Assembly: GCF_026151205.1 (NCBI RefSeq)
Contig: NC_087076.1
Coordinates: 6,314,902-6,378,901, forward strand
Origin: Bolinopsis microptera
Lineage: Eukaryota > Ctenophora > Tentaculata > Lobata > Bolinopsidae
DNA length: 64,000 nucleotides
Direction: 5' to 3'
A program made the position numbers and the translations under genes. Positions 21,536-34,012 of the stretch are shown piece by piece; within the stretch, counting starts at the first letter, position 1; the number at the start of each line of letters is the position of its first letter. The notes beneath the pieces were generated by a model. That model did not search any database. It had not been told where the DNA came from and was given only the letters and a program-made list of their open reading frames with translations.

Positions 21536-22759
21536 ATCACCCGCCACTGGAGGCAAGCCCTCCTCTCCCTCCCCAAGTCTGAAACACTGAGCCCCTACTA
21601 TACTGTTGTAATGTTCGTTTTCCCTGGACTCTATCCTCAAATGTTTAACCACCTTAACAGCACTGCACACCATCTGTAGCCTGCTACTAGCTTTACTACC
21701 CTGCATTGCAGTGAACCTTCTTGTATAACTCTCACTCAACTCGTCTGGTCTGAAAGACTTACAGTTGATCACGTGGTTGCACCAAGTTCTGAACCGCTTC
21801 ATCCGACAGTAATACAGTATAGGGTTCAGTGAAGCGTTCACCACAACACTCTCCATCTTGGCAATGTGCCAGGAGTACCAGAACATGAAGCGAGTACTGA
21901 AGTAAACCCCGGGGTACTTCACCCCGAAGAAACGGGTCGTCATGTTGTGCATGAGGTTGATGAAGAGAGGGATGTTACAAACCAAGAAGAGTCCTGTAAA
22001 CATGGCTATAGTAATACTGGCCCTGTGTCTCCCAGACTCTCGGAGCTTGGTTCTAGGGCTCCGGGGCTTGTTGAAGGTGAGGTGGACGGCTGCTGACACT
22101 TTAGCAGAGTGATGTAGTTTTATTATGGACACTAGGAGAGTTAGAAAGATAATAATAGGAGGCAGTCCAACTAGGACCAGGTTTATAGCGTGCTCAAACT
22201 TCATCTCAAAGTTGTAGTAACAGTAAGCCCCGTCCCAGGAGTACTTGTACTCGCCCCGGAGGGGAGGGATGACATATTGGAGGAGAGGGATCAGGAAGAG
22301 GATGACCAGGTAGCCCACTACACTGCTCATTACAGAGGCTGTAGTGATCTTGTAGAAGGGCTTGGCTATAGCAACAGTTCTGGAGATGCTGAGCAGCAGC
22401 ACCAGGAAGATGGATATCTTCTGCAGCACACTGTAGAGGACTTCCCACAACGCGCAGAACAGGTGGTCGTTAAACACCCCCGGTCGGCGCCCTCTGAACA
22501 GTGCTATGGCAACAGGGAGGTGAGTGAAGGAGGTGACGCTGTCTATGAAACAGATGACTATGTAGAGGGAGGTGACCAGATCTTTCCTCAGCTTGGAGGA
22601 GAAAAAGAAGGAGCCCAGGATGTTACCAGGGATACCAACCAGAGCACAGAGGAGGAGGAGAGTGCCGAGTGTGTAGTCGAGAGGAATGTTGGGTGTTCTC
22701 ATTCCGGGGTATGCTGGGTAGGACTTCACGTGGGCGTTGTAAACTTCTGATACGTTCAT
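21512..22759 (-). CDS. Class-A-like (rhodopsin family) G protein-coupled receptor, intronless
   Basis: 415 residues with seven hydrophobic segments. Family landmarks: PGN in TM1 (44-46), Asp73 in TM2, Cys102 before TM3 and Cys180 in extracellular loop 2 for the usual disulfide, SRT (126-128) replacing the DRY motif, CNIP in TM6 (261-264) and NPILYY in TM7 (312-317). The N-terminus has an NVS glycosylation site and no signal peptide, as usual. Intracellular loop 3 is basic (KPRSPRTKLRESGRHRA). The ligand cannot be told; a peptide- or opsin-like ancestry is equally open, but there is no TM7 retinal-linking Lys in the usual place. The last residues GHVVSVL and the stop lie in the 22-bp minisatellite. 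Confidence 0.87.
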   Translation of the reverse strand: MNVSEVYNAHVKSYPAYPGMRTPNIPLDYTLGTLLLLCALVGIPGNILGSFFFSSKLRKDLVTSLYIVICFIDSVTSFTHLPVAIALFRGRRPGVFNDHLFCALWEVLYSVLQKISIFLVLLLSISRTVAIAKPFYKITTASVMSSVVGYLVILFLIPLLQYVIPPLRGEYKYSWDGAYCYYNFEMKFEHAINLVLVGLPPIIIFLTLLVSIIKLHHSAKVSAAVHLTFNKPRSPRTKLRESGRHRASITIAMFTGLFLVCNIPLFINLMHNMTTRFFGVKYPGVYFSTRFMFWYSWHIAKMESVVVNASLNPILYYCRMKRFRTWCNHVINCKSFRPDELSESYTRRFTAMQGSKASSRLQMVCSAVKVVKHLRIESRENEHYNSIVGAQCFRLGEGEEGLPPVAGDGHVVSVL

Positions 22760-24842
22760 TGCTCCTGGGTCAAAGTGAGGTTAAAGTAAGGTTAAAGTGA
22801 GGTTAAGTTTTAGAAGCTTCCTTCAGTGAACGATTATAGAACATGTTATACAATTACAACGTATAAGAACAATGGAACATGTTAGGTGTAAATGGAAACA
22901 TTTTTTCTTCTTTAACACTCAACCTTTTTATGAATTATCTAAATGAATATGATCGTAAATAAAATGTCAAGGTTGTCAAATAAAATATCAAGGTTGTCAA
23001 ATAAAATGTCACGGGAAAAACCTATGGGAGAAAAGCTCGTGCTTCGAAAATCCTCGACTATATTATAAAACATATTGTGTTTACAATCACTCATTACTTG
23101 ACAAGGAGTTCTGTATAATTTTACAGTCCAATGGACGAAATAGTTTACAGCAAATATCTATAGATAGAAAACGTAAAACCCTTTCAAAATTTCGTTCACA
23201 GAGCTTCATTAAGTATAAGCACTGCAAGTTTATAAATTTGAATAGTTAACAAACCTTGCAACAACAGTAAACTAAATTCCAGCAATGCCATTAAGGAGAC
23301 CCACAAAAGTCAGACAATACATGAGACCTCTCTCCGCTCAGTTCATATCAGAGTTCTGAGCTATGTTAAATAGCAGATAGACTTGTTAGAGTAGGACTTG
23401 TTAAATATGGAGGGGAGGTTCTGTTGTGATGATTGTTCCGGAATCTAGTATCTGTCTAAATTAACAGGGACAAGGGGAGTGGACCTAGGGTTGAGGGGAG
23501 TGGACCTAGGGTTGAGGGGAGTGGACCAAGGGTCGAGGGGAGTGGACATTGGGTAGTTGACGATTAAATTTACCTCACGACTTAAACAAAAGACACATAA
23601 GCTGCTGCGAACACCCTGTCATTTTAAGTCGCCGGTAACGCTATACTAAGTATTCTAAATAGCGATTAATGCGGTAGATGTCCAATTAAGGGAGATTTCT
23701 CCCAAATGGTGGGAAACACGTACTTAAAAAGTTAAGTACGTGTGTTCAAAACGAGGTCATGATGCAGACGACTCATAGTCTCAAACACAAAACGAGGTCA
23801 TGATGCAGACGACTCAAAGCCTTCCCATATGACCTAGCTGAGTATTGAGTTAAGCTGTAATTGAGGGGACACTATCCCGTGTGATATTGCCTCTCCTGGT
23901 ATTGTAACTAGCTCGTGTGGAGCTGTTATAATTCCAGTTTTAGTTGCCTAATTCAACCTTTATTAACTTAAATAGCTGGTTCGGGGAGACTTCAGTATTT
24001 ACACAACAGTTAGTCCTACAACAAATGGACATGGAGTCTGCCTTTCATTAAATGCTTAGTTCGGTCCAAATTTGCATGAGCCTATTAAGGCATAATAATT
24101 TAATATAATGGTTATATATATATACATACTTTCATTTGTGGTTCGTTACTAGCTCGACTCAGTGCCTAATTAAGGATACTATGAAACTTTGAAACTTTGG
24201 AGGCGACTATTTTACTCTAGCGATTAAAGTGCGCTCATCGGTAAATAAATATGTGAAGAATCGACAATAAAAGATACTGGAAGACGGGCATTTTCAGGTT
24301 CAAAAAATTTTAGAGTTTAGACATTTCCTCCTATTCAGTTTGATAACATTTAACGATGTTAAGTAAACTCTAGTGCAATTATATAAAGATTAAGTTTAGA
24401 ATGATTTAGACTCCACTATGAAAGGTAGTGTTGGTATTTAGATAAGCCACATCCCACCAAATAACAGTGGGGCCACAGGATAGAGTAATCAGTGTGGTAA
24501 CCTTGCAATTTGTTTGACCACTCTTACATCTGTTTATTTCTTCTCCCGACTCTTCCAGACCATGTAACTTATTAGATAATAAAACGTTTAAATTATATTC
24601 ACTGACATTACGTAGTCAAACTAAAACAATGAGAGTAGGAGGACTAAAGAGGACTGAGGAAAACAAAATATGATAACAACGGCAAATAGATACAATGATA
24701 ATTACTAAAGTGTTGTCTAATGTCTACCAATAACGTGACTTCATAGTTTATAACATTCTGTCTAGAGAGCCCGCAGTATTAAGGTATCACATGAAACAAA
24801 ATGGTTACCAGGACAGATAGGTGGTGAAGCATGGAGCAGTAA
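22760..24842. other. Upstream region of the GPCR and intergenic DNA
   Basis: Short GAGGTTAAAGT-type repeats sit at 22770-22806, just before the GPCR start. A 21-bp repeat (GGGTTGAGGGGAGTGGACCT) lies at about 23470-23550. A 12-bp hairpin (ACACGTACTTAA / TTAAGTACGTGT) is at 23716-23743. A two-copy direct repeat, AACGAGGTCATGATGCAGAC, lies at about 23750-23815. No gene is seen. Confidence 0.55.
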
Positions 24843-25441
24843 AAAACAGTATAAAGTCTCTAAAAGAATTATGGAAAGTAAGGTGACAGGTTAGAGAGTT
24901 GATAAGGAGACAAAACAGTGTAAAGTCTCTAAAAGAATGGAGAGTACGGTGACAGGTTAGAGAGTTGATAAGGAGACAAAACAGTGTAAAGTCTCTAAAA
25001 GAATGGAAAGTAAGGTGACAGGTTAGAGAGTTGATAAGGAGACAAAACAGTGTAAAGTCTCTAAAAGAATGGAAAGTAAGGTGACAGGTTAGAGAGTTGA
25101 TAAGGAGACAAAACAGTGTAAAGTCTCTAAAAGAATGGAAAGTAAGGTGACAGGTTAGAGAGTTGATAAGGAGACAAAACAGTGTAAAGTCTCTAAAAGA
25201 ATGGAAAGTAAGGTGACAGGTTAGAGAGTTGATAAGGAGACAAAACAGTGTAAAGTCTCTAAAAGAATGGAAAGTAAGGTGACAGGTTAGAGAGTTGATA
25301 AGGAGACAAAACAGTGAAAAGTCTCTAAAAGAATGGAAAGTAAGGTGACAGGTTAGAGAGTTGATAAGGAGACAAAACAGTGTAAAGTCTCTAAAAGAAT
25401 GGAAAGTAAGGTGACAGGTTACAGAGTTGATAAGGAGACCA
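24843..25441. repeat. 66-bp minisatellite, about 9 copies
   Basis: The unit contains GTCTCTAAAAGAATGGAAAG, TAAGGTGACAGGTTAGAGAG and TTGATAAGGAGACAAAACAG. Being a multiple of three it yields a 216-residue minus frame of LINSLTCHLTFHSFRDFTLF repeats, which I do not regard as a gene. Confidence 0.95.
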
Positions 25442-25970
25442 GATGTTGCAAACAATGCTAGTCAGTCTGTGATAATAACTGTGATATTGACACAGTTAAA
25501 CTGTTAAGATGCTGTGAACTGAGAGGGAGAAGGTGCACACTATACAGTGACGTACTGTCTGTCATCTGTGTACCGAAGTAGTGGTTCTAATGAGTCTACA
25601 ACATAGTTTACCTTCTCTTGTGTGAGATGGGAAATTCACAATTGTTTAATAGTTTAATCACTAGAGTATGTAGTAATCATGCTAATCTAAACAATGTATT
25701 ATTGTCCTTAAATTGTCATCCTAACTACGCAACTACTGAATGAAAAGGCCAGCCGCCAGCTCGAAACATTCATTAAACACAACGGGGGATAGCACACTGA
25801 TGTTAAAGCTCAGGAAGGCTCCCCAGAAATGAAACTGTTTGTTGCAGGGTTAATGTAGCATAAAATAGCGGTATTGTGGTATTAATTGTCACACGGTTTG
25901 GGGCCAATTTAACGAATGAATTTTGTAGCGCGGGATGCCATTGCCCTCCCCCTCTCAACCCCCTCTCCCC
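25442..25970. other. Intergenic DNA, nothing recognised
   Basis: No exon, RNA gene or element ends are seen between two minisatellites. Confidence 0.5.
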
Positions 25971-26735
25971 CAGGCCCCCCTCTCAACCCCCTCTCCCCCC
26001 CCCCCCCTCTCAACCCCCTCCCCCTCTCAACCCCCCCTCCCCCTCCCACGTGCAAGTTAACACTCTGCAGCGCCCTCCCACGTGCAAGTTAACACTCTGC
26101 AGCGCCCTCCACGTGCAAGTTAACACTCTGCAGCGCCCTCCACGTGCAAGTTAACACTCTGCAGCGCCCTCCACGCGCAAGTTAACACTCTGCAGCGCCC
26201 TCCACGTGCAAGTTAACACTCTGCAGCGCCCTCCACGCGCAAGTTAACACTCTGCAGCGCCCTCCACGTGCAAGTTAACACTCTGCAGCGCCCTCCACGT
26301 GCAAGTTAACACTCTGCAGCGCCCTCCACGCGCAAGTTAACACTCTGCAGCGCCCTCCCACGTGCAAATTAACACTCTGCAGCGCCCTCCCACGTGCAAG
26401 TTAACACTCTGCAGCGCCCTCCCACGTGCAAGTTAACACTCTGCAGCGCCCTCCCACATGCAAGTTAACACTCTGCAGCGCCCTCCCACGTGCAAGTTAA
26501 CACTCTGCAGCGCCCTCCCACGTGCAAGTTAACACTCTGCAGCGCCCTCCCACGTGCAAGTTAACACTCTGCAGCGCCCTCCCACGTGCAAATTAACACT
26601 CTGCAGCGCCCTCCCACGTGCAAGTTAACACTCTGCAGCGCCCTCCCACATGCAAGTTAACACTCTGCAGCGCCCTCCCACATGCAAGTTAACACTCTGC
26701 AGCGCCCTCCTACGTGCAAATTAACACTCTTCAGT
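25940..26735. repeat. 31/32-bp minisatellite with CACGTG, about 22 copies, after a CT-rich lead
   Basis: Unit CCACGTGCAAGTTAACACTC plus TGCAGCGCCCT(C). Two length classes (CCTCCACG and CCTCCCACG) cluster in blocks. Most units hold CACGTG, GTTAAC and CTGCAG palindromes; CACGCG and CACATG variants occur. It is preceded by a polypyrimidine stretch at 25943-26045. Confidence 0.95.
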
Positions 26736-27699
26736 GTTTCAGTGGCTCAGTCGGTTTATTCCACATTAAAGCCTCAAAATAACACATGTAACGTTATATC
26801 AAGGATTGTGTCTTTACTGCTGCAGTGAAATATGTAAACTGGGCTATAAAGAAGATTGTGAACAATAAAACATATCTAATTGTCATTTAATTAATTGTCA
26901 TAAACCACTGTTAACATATCAATATGTACTGGAATATTACTTAACATGCCGTGAGGTGAAGACAATAGTAACTTCCCAACAATAACGTTACATATTCCAC
27001 AAACATAGCCTGGTTATAGAAACTTCATCGGATGTAGCTGATAATTGCAACTAGATGTAATATGTCTATACGTAACGCATCATGCGCACTACGTAACACA
27101 TCCTGTGCACTACGTAACACAATATCGTGCGCACTAAATAATGTGTTTGCCTCTAGAATTCCGTAACATAGGTACAGTGCATTTAAATAACTCTGGTGAT
27201 AGAAAAGCGCATAGATACATATTACACAGTACTACCTAAAACCTACCATATGATCACGTCTTACACACTAAAAGCCCAGCATCTTACTTCTTACTTATAT
27301 CATATTGTAATTTTCTCATTTCTAAGATGATTACTGAGAGATGTATCATGTAGGCACAGCTTGATTATAGTAGTGAGCACCTGTTTACTGCGACACACAG
27401 ACAAAGCTATAAAATACATTAGTTAAAGCTGTTCGGGTATCAATGGACAAATTTAAATTTAAAATGTGTTGTCCGACGTTAAGTTGGGTGTTGAACTTAA
27501 ATATAACGACAAAAACAACCCCAAAATTTTGCTCAATTCAGAAGAATACTGCCAGAGAAAAATCAGGAAATCAAGAAATATGGCAAGAAAGCGTATAACT
27601 ACTCAATTGACTGTTTGGTACCCAGAGTTGGGGCACTCCTCTACCATAGTACCATATTATGTTATTTGAATATTTGAAATTCCCAAGAAATAGAAGCAG
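26736..27699. other. Intergenic DNA, nothing coding recognised
   Basis: A short degenerate repeat around ACTACGTAACAC lies at 27068-27130. The open frame at 27466-27669 has no homology I recognise. Confidence 0.5.
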
Positions 27700-28010
27700 C
27701 TCGTGACCTGCTGACTGACCTGCTGACAGTGACCTGCTGACTGACCTGCTGACTGACCTGCTGACTGACCTGCTGACTGACCTGCTGACTGACCTGCTGA
27801 CTGACCTGCTGACTGACCTGCTGACTGACCTGCTGACTGACCTGCTGACTGACCTGCTGACTGACCTGCTGACTGACCTGCTGACTGACCTGCTGACTGA
27901 CCTGCTGACTGACCCGCTGACTGACCTGCTGACTGACCCGCTGACTGACCTGCTGACTGACCTGCTGACTGACCTGCTGACTGACCTGCTGACTGACCTG
28001 CTGCCTGACC
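27700..28010. repeat. 12-bp tandem repeat (CTGACTGACCTG)
   Basis: About 25 copies with rare CCCGCTG variants. Its minus-strand Ser-Arg-Ser-Val frame is a consequence of the unit. Confidence 0.95.
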
Positions 28011-28317
28011 TTGTGTTTTGTAGAATGTTCAGGAACACTAGGTGAGCTGCATTATATACCTACATTACGTAGCTACATCAGCTGTCAAGCAAGTAAAACC
28101 AATATGTCTGCCCTCCTCAGTGCTTTATTATCTTGTAGCATCTAATTATAAAGACATGGTCTTCAATTCATAAACTAATGAGCTTAGGTATGCACTATGC
28201 ATGATTGACGACAGTAGGGCAGAATAGGAGCTTGGTATTTGGATGAGAGAATAAGAAGATATTTATTGAAAATTGACTGTTTACATTTTATATCGCTTAT
28301 TATATAAAGTCAAATAG

Positions 28318-28665
28318 ATTGCTTGGTTGGATGGCTTGATGGTTGGCTGGTTGGTTGGCTGGTTGGTTGGCTGGTTGTTTGGCTGGTTGGTTTGATGGTT
28401 GGTTGGTTGGATGGTTGGCTAGTTGGCTGGTTGGATGGCTCGATGGTTGGTTGGATGGCTGGATGGTTGGTTGGATGGCTTGATGGTTGGATGGCTTGAT
28501 GGTTGGATGGTTGGTTGAATGGTTGGATGGATGGTTGGTTGGATGGCTTGATGGTTGGTTGGTTGGTTGGTTGGTTGGTTGGTTGGTTGGATGGTTGGAT
28601 GGATGGTTGGTTGGATGGTTGGATGGCTGGTTGGTTGGTTGGTTGGCTGGTTGGCTGGTTGATTT
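28318..28665. repeat. GGTT/GGAT/GGCT simple repeat tract
   Basis: A 4-bp periodic tract (TGGT, TGGA, TGGC) running about 350 bp. The open frames on both strands are periodicity artefacts. Confidence 0.95.
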
Positions 28666-29125
28666 ATTGATTGATAGATTATATCCAACAGAGCCTGCAT
28701 TGTACCCATTAATCACTATGCGAGTGTCAGTATTGAATATGAATAAAAGATGCAACGCTCGGATAGTATTATGTTTGCTACCATGTCTATAACTATTAGT
28801 TGATTACATGATGTTTACAAGAAGAATGTGATTGGAATGACCCTCGAGCTCTAGGACAATGATAGTTTGAAATAAGAGCCGGTACACATTGTAGTTCGAC
28901 ACACACTGTAGTTCGATTAAATCTAAAGTTCGTCTATGTTGAGTATGTCGAACTAGAGTGCGCTACCTGGACCCCTGATCGTCACGTACAAAAGTTCAAT
29001 AAGAGAACTGCGATTGGGCGAAAGGATATTCATAAACATTGATTTTGCAAATTAGATTAGTTTTCAATTCAGTTTTGTTAACAATAACACATCAGGCTGA
29101 CCTCCCAACCTACAGAGATAGGGGC
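28666..29125. other. Intergenic DNA, nothing recognised
   Basis: A short GTAGTTCGA-rich stretch at about 28890-28955 contains related direct and inverted words. No gene is seen. Confidence 0.45.
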
Positions 29126-29475
29126 TGTGTATAGGGGGAGGAGAAGGGGGAGAGGGGAGGAGAAGGGGGAGAGAGACTAGGGAGGGAGGAGAAGGGGAGA
29201 GGGGAGGAGAAGGGGGAGAGAGACTAGGGAGGGAGGAGAAGGGGGAGAGGGGAGGAGAAGGGGGAGAGAGACTAGGGAGGGAGGAGAAGGGGAGAGGGGA
29301 GGAGAAGGGGGAGAGAGACTAGGGAGGGAGGAGAAGGGGGAGGGAGAGAGGAGAAGGGGGAGGGTAGGGGGAAAGAGAGGGAGAGGGAGGAGAAAGGGAA
29401 GGGGGGAGAAGGGGGCGAGGGGAGGAGAAGGGGGAATGGGAGGGAGAAGAAATGGAAGGGGGAGGTGAAGAAAGA
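29126..29475. repeat. Homopurine (GA-rich) minisatellite tract
   Basis: About 350 bases almost entirely A and G on the plus strand, built from AGGGGAGGAGAAGGGGGAGA and GAGACTAGGGAGGGAGG units. Long purine tracts can form triplex (H-DNA). Confidence 0.93.
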
Positions 29476-32046
29476 GTATCAAATAGAAAGATAGTATAAG
29501 TAGATGTTCTACGAACGTTACTAATTGAAGATTTGTTATTTGATTATTGCCTGAACAAGGTCCAAGAACTAGAAGAGCGGGATCAATAGAAATTTACCCA
29601 AGAAAACATTTCAACTATGCGACTAATAAATAATATTTCAATCCGGATTTTACATGAACTAGACGAGCGTATTGTAAAGAAATACTTAATGGTGTTTAAA
29701 GTATCGTCAGAAAGCGGTTAGTGAACGTTAAAATACTTGACATACAATAACCCCCTTTACTTTTACTCTGTCCTGAAAAAATAGGAATACATATTTCCAA
29801 GATTGTCTAGTTTTAAATCAGACTAGAATCTTGGTCGTGTTAAACTAATTAATTTGATGTCGCCCCTTTTTAGATACGTACAGCGGAATACGTACAGCGG
29901 AATTTCCAAGAATAAATGGATGCTAAAGCAGCAGACAAATAAGTGAAATAAGGATTTATTTAAGAAGTTTCCCCGGTAGCAACTAAATAAAATACACAAT
30001 ATTCAGAGTTAGAGCAACATAATTTAAGATACAAACAACTAACTGATCTCAATAAGAAGGAGATCTATCATTATAGTATGACGAGAGTGTCAACTAATAG
30101 AAAGGGAGTATAACTGCTCTCTTATCACCAGTTATTCGTCCAACGTAACTACCAATACACTGAAACTACGGGTAATACTAATAACTTATAAATCATATAA
30201 TATAATATAATATACTGGCGTTTAATCCTTTCCCAGGTTGATCGTAGTGATCTGGACACATTGCAGTGTAAAGGAAACATATCTGACACACACGTGATAT
30301 CTGATAACCAATCAGCTTACAGCATCCGCCAATAAGGTCAATAATTTTTACTTAAAAAGATACGGCTACCCTTTCAGCCACTACCAAAGTCCAACATCTC
30401 TATTAATGTTAACACCTTGTTGCAAGTGCTACACCTTGTATTAATATGGCGTCATAATCATCTCCTCTCTCTCTTCTCGCCGCATGGTCATTTGCTGCCT
30501 ATCATCACCTTAATAACATTACTCTATCACATCTTGTTAATAAGGTAGGCTTGTTCTTGATTCAGGAAGTTTATTTATTTAAATATCAGGATATCAGGAT
30601 GAGCTACGTCGTTACATTACGTAATATTACAGTGACGTCAAGTGGGATGGAGGGAAATAACGGCATTCCATCCTTTCATACCCGACTCTACCTATTAATG
30701 GTATTTAACAAACTAATAATCAAAAGATCCGCGGCTCTGAATGTAATGCCGGCACCGGAAAGGTTCAACAATAGTTCACATTTCACAGTGAACAGTGTTC
30801 CCGTCTGTCAAGCCAGTTTATCTTGATCCACATATATATACCAGAATACTACAGTCAACAGTAATCAGTCAACAGTGAGCAATCCTGATCAATCGAGTGG
30901 GATACAGTTGTTATAAATATTCAAATATTATAAATATAATAAATATTCAAATATTTACAAACAAGCAAAATAAATATCTTTCTAAGCCCTACTAGGATCA
31001 TAATTTATATTATCTGCATCCAGACAGCTATTGCAAACTCTTAGCAGATGAACGGAAGTAACGATACCGGATCCTAGCTCAGTAACCGATCAAAACACTA
31101 CAGATCTTTGTGTTTTCATCTGGAAATGTGCGATAATATAACGGAAATATATTACTGTGCAAAACTCGGCGAAAAAAAGCAAATTTAACTTTCTGTAGTC
31201 TATTTCTAATTTTGTTTGGGGCAGACAATAGATAGATTGCCAATGGTTTGATTATTCGGGTCATACTCTCCGTTTTCAATTTACAAAGCAATCGCTTTAC
31301 TAACAGTAACTAACTAATCGCGACCACTCGCAGAAGATCATTGTACTGGTGGAAAGCAATCTTGGATATTTGAAAAACGCAATCACTAACAGTAACAGTA
31401 AAACCGATAGCGATAGTGACTAAAAATGAAACAGTAGCGAACAACTTTCTTATATAGGGTGGTGTTTACAACAGATCGTAGGGAATAAGTAATCGGGTTC
31501 GGATATATGAGGTGGCCCGATGGACCTACGATGTCGACAAAAGTCTGCTCCTTCGCAATATAGACCACTCCCCTATAAAGCCAACTGCTCTGTCGCAAAT
31601 TTATCATATCACACTTTATCAAGAGATCAGACGCTCAGACCACTCTAGTTGCTGAGATCAAGAACTGGTTTCAGAGTTTCAGTCCGCCCCGATATAATCC
31701 TTTATAATGTAGTACAGCTTACTAGTTACTATGAGCTATCCACATTAAATTAACTGCAAGGCTGTTTGATAGTTGAGATGGGAAGTTCAGAACAGGTAGT
31801 CAAGCAGTAGTGTTGGGGAAGTATTACAGTTTTGAGAGATCGCCACTCAGCTTTGATAAGATGTTGATGAAGTATAACTTTATCAGGCTGACAAGTGACA
31901 GCAATAACCCGATTCTGTTGCTCAATGTCAAATACGAGTTCAGTTGCGAGATTATATGATGGTGAGCTGTAAAACTACTTATGTGGTTTAGTTGACATGA
32001 ACAAGTTGTGATATTCAGACCATACGTAAGAGGATGGGTGAGACGG
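29476..32046. other. Intergenic or intronic DNA, no supported gene
   Basis: AT-rich sequence with scattered short frames that lack domains, signal peptides or credible splice sites. No element ends were identified. Confidence 0.5.
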
Positions 32047-33305
32047 TGAAGTTCTTTACTGCAGAACTGACACAGCTCGGTGAAGTTCTTTACTGCAGAA
32101 CTGCCACAGCTCGGTGAAGTTCTTTACTGCAGAACTGACACAGCTCGGTGGAGTTCTTTACTGCAGAACTGACACAGCTCGGTGAAGTTCTTTACTGCAG
32201 AACTGCCACAGCTCGGTGAAGTTCTTTACTGCAGAACTGCCACAGCTCGGTGAAGTTCTTTATTGCAGAACTGACACAGCTCGGTGAAGTTCTTTACTGC
32301 AGAACTGACACAGCTCGGTGAAGTTCTTTATTGCAGAACTGACACAGCTCGGTGAAGTTCTTTACTGCAGAACTGCCACAGCTCGGTGAAGTTCTTTACT
32401 GCAGAACTGACACAGCTCGGTGAAGTTCTTTACTGCAGAACTGCCACAGCTCGGTGAAGTTCTTTACTGCAGAACTGCCACAGCTCGGTGAAGTTCTTTA
32501 CTGCAGAACTGACACAGCTCGGTGAAGTTCTTTACTGCAGAACTGCCACAGCTCGGTGAAGTTCTTTACTGCAGAACTGCCACAGCTCGGTGAAGTTCTT
32601 TACTGCAGAACTGCCACAGCTCGGTGAAGTTCTTTACTGCAGAACTGCCACAGCTCGGTGAAGTTCTTTACTGCAGAACTGACACAGCTCGGTGAAGTTC
32701 TTTACTGCAGAACTGACACAGCTCGGTGAAGTTCTTTACTGCAGAACTGACACAGCTCGGTGAAGTTCTTTACTGCAGAACTGACACAGCTCGGCGAAGT
32801 TCTTTACTGCAGAACTGACACAGCTCGGTGAAGTTCTTTACTGCAGAACTGCCACAGCTCGGTGAAGTTCTTTACTGCAGAACTGCCACAGCTCGGTGAA
32901 GTTCTTTACTGCAGAACTGACACAGCTCGGTGAAGTTCTTTACTGCAGAACTGACACAGCTCGGTGAAGTTCTTTACTGCAGAACTGACACAGCTCGGTG
33001 AAGTTCTTTACTGCAGAACTGACACAGCTCGGTGAAGTTCTTTACTGCAGAACTGACACAGCTCGGTGAAGTTCTTTACTGCAGAACTGACACAGCTCGG
33101 TGAAGTTCTTTACTACAGAACTGCCACAGCTCGGTGAAGTTCTTTACTGCAGAACTGCCACAGCTCGGTGAAATTCTTCACTGCAGAACTGACACAGCTC
33201 GGTGAAGTTCTTCACTGCAGAACTGACACAGCTCGGTGAAGTTCTTTACTGCAGAACTGCCACAGCTCGGTGAAGTTCTTTACTGCAGAACTGACACAGC
33301 TCGGT
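32047..33305. repeat. 34-bp minisatellite, about 37 copies, highly uniform
   Basis: Unit CTCGGTGAAGTTCTTTACTG plus CAGAACTGACACAG, alternating GACACAG and GCCACAG. Each unit contains GTTCT...AGAAC as an inverted pair around TTTACTGC. The array ends about 600 bp before a signal-peptide exon at 33898. Confidence 0.96.
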
Positions 33306-33897
33306 AAAGCTGATCGGGGTTCATCCGCGTCAGCAGAGTGAGCAGTGAGTAGGTTTAGCAATCCTCAGGAGATGGTGTCTTTCCGTGTGAAAATCGAAGA
33401 GAAACCTTCAGTGTTCATGACAATGGTTTAACAGTGCTTATAGTTTATAACCTCCTGATTAAAGAGTAACAGCACAGTGCAAACTCCTGTTTTGACTCCT
33501 GATTTACTTTTAGACAGAGTGCTTATTATGGATACTGTTATTTAACTACTTGAAGAGCTGTGAGGGATATTTTACAAATTTCAGTAATTGTTTGAGGTTG
33601 CCTTTTATCATCGTGAGGAAATTTCCTTGATCATCATCTCAGATTTTAACAAAACTTTCTTGTTTTGAATTTTCATCTCTTACTGCATGCATGATAATCT
33701 TAAATTTCCGAATTAAATCACCATAAATGCAGCTCAACAGTATAATGCTCCTATCCGGAAACAACTCGGATTTAAAATTCTTGTCCAAGTGACTATAACC
33801 TCGTGACTGTGGTGACCGTACCCCACGTGATATTATACACGATCACATGTGCGGGACAGTAACGACTCAGTGTTGATCTAACAGTGTACGTGTCAAG
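33306..33897. other. Upstream region of candidate first exon
   Basis: No TATA box at a convincing distance from 33898. CACGTGATATTATACACGAT lies at about 33824-33843 and may be regulatory; this is not shown. Confidence 0.35.
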
Positions 33898-34012
33898 ATG
33901 CTCTTCATTTCTAACATGATTTATTGTCTCTTGTTCGCCGTTCTGCTGTCCCTGTCCTCTGCTATCTGCGAGTGGCCAGGTTTTCACGAAACTAATTACA
34001 GTTGTCAGGAAG
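33898..34012 (+). CDS. Candidate signal-peptide first exon 1 of the receptor locus
   Basis: ATG opens MLFISNMIYCLLFAVLLSLS, followed by SAICEWPG, a strong signal peptide with likely cleavage near residues 22-24. The exon then encodes HETNYSCQE and ends in phase 1 at AAG before GTAAGC. The next compatible plus-strand exon is 37584-37736, which needs two leading bases. No independent full gene follows before the minus-strand gene at 34379. I infer an alternative or distal first exon of the adhesion receptor locus, or a remnant of a tandem paralogue. Confidence 0.55.

Noticed and set aside
21866-22750. Plus-strand and alternate-frame minus frames
   Set aside because: Shadows of the 7TM receptor gene.
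24805-25455. 216-residue repeat protein
   Set aside because: Artefact of a 66-bp minisatellite; the stop-free frame follows from the unit.
27571-28038. Ser-Arg-Ser-Val repeat protein (SR-like)
   Set aside because: 12-bp repeat read in one frame; no flanking coding sequence.
28300-28792. Pro/Asn/Gln-rich and Trp/Gly-rich proteins
   Set aside because: 4-bp periodic simple repeat.
32047-33305. CRISPR-like array of regular repeats
   Set aside because: Units are contiguous with no unique spacers, and the genome is eukaryotic.
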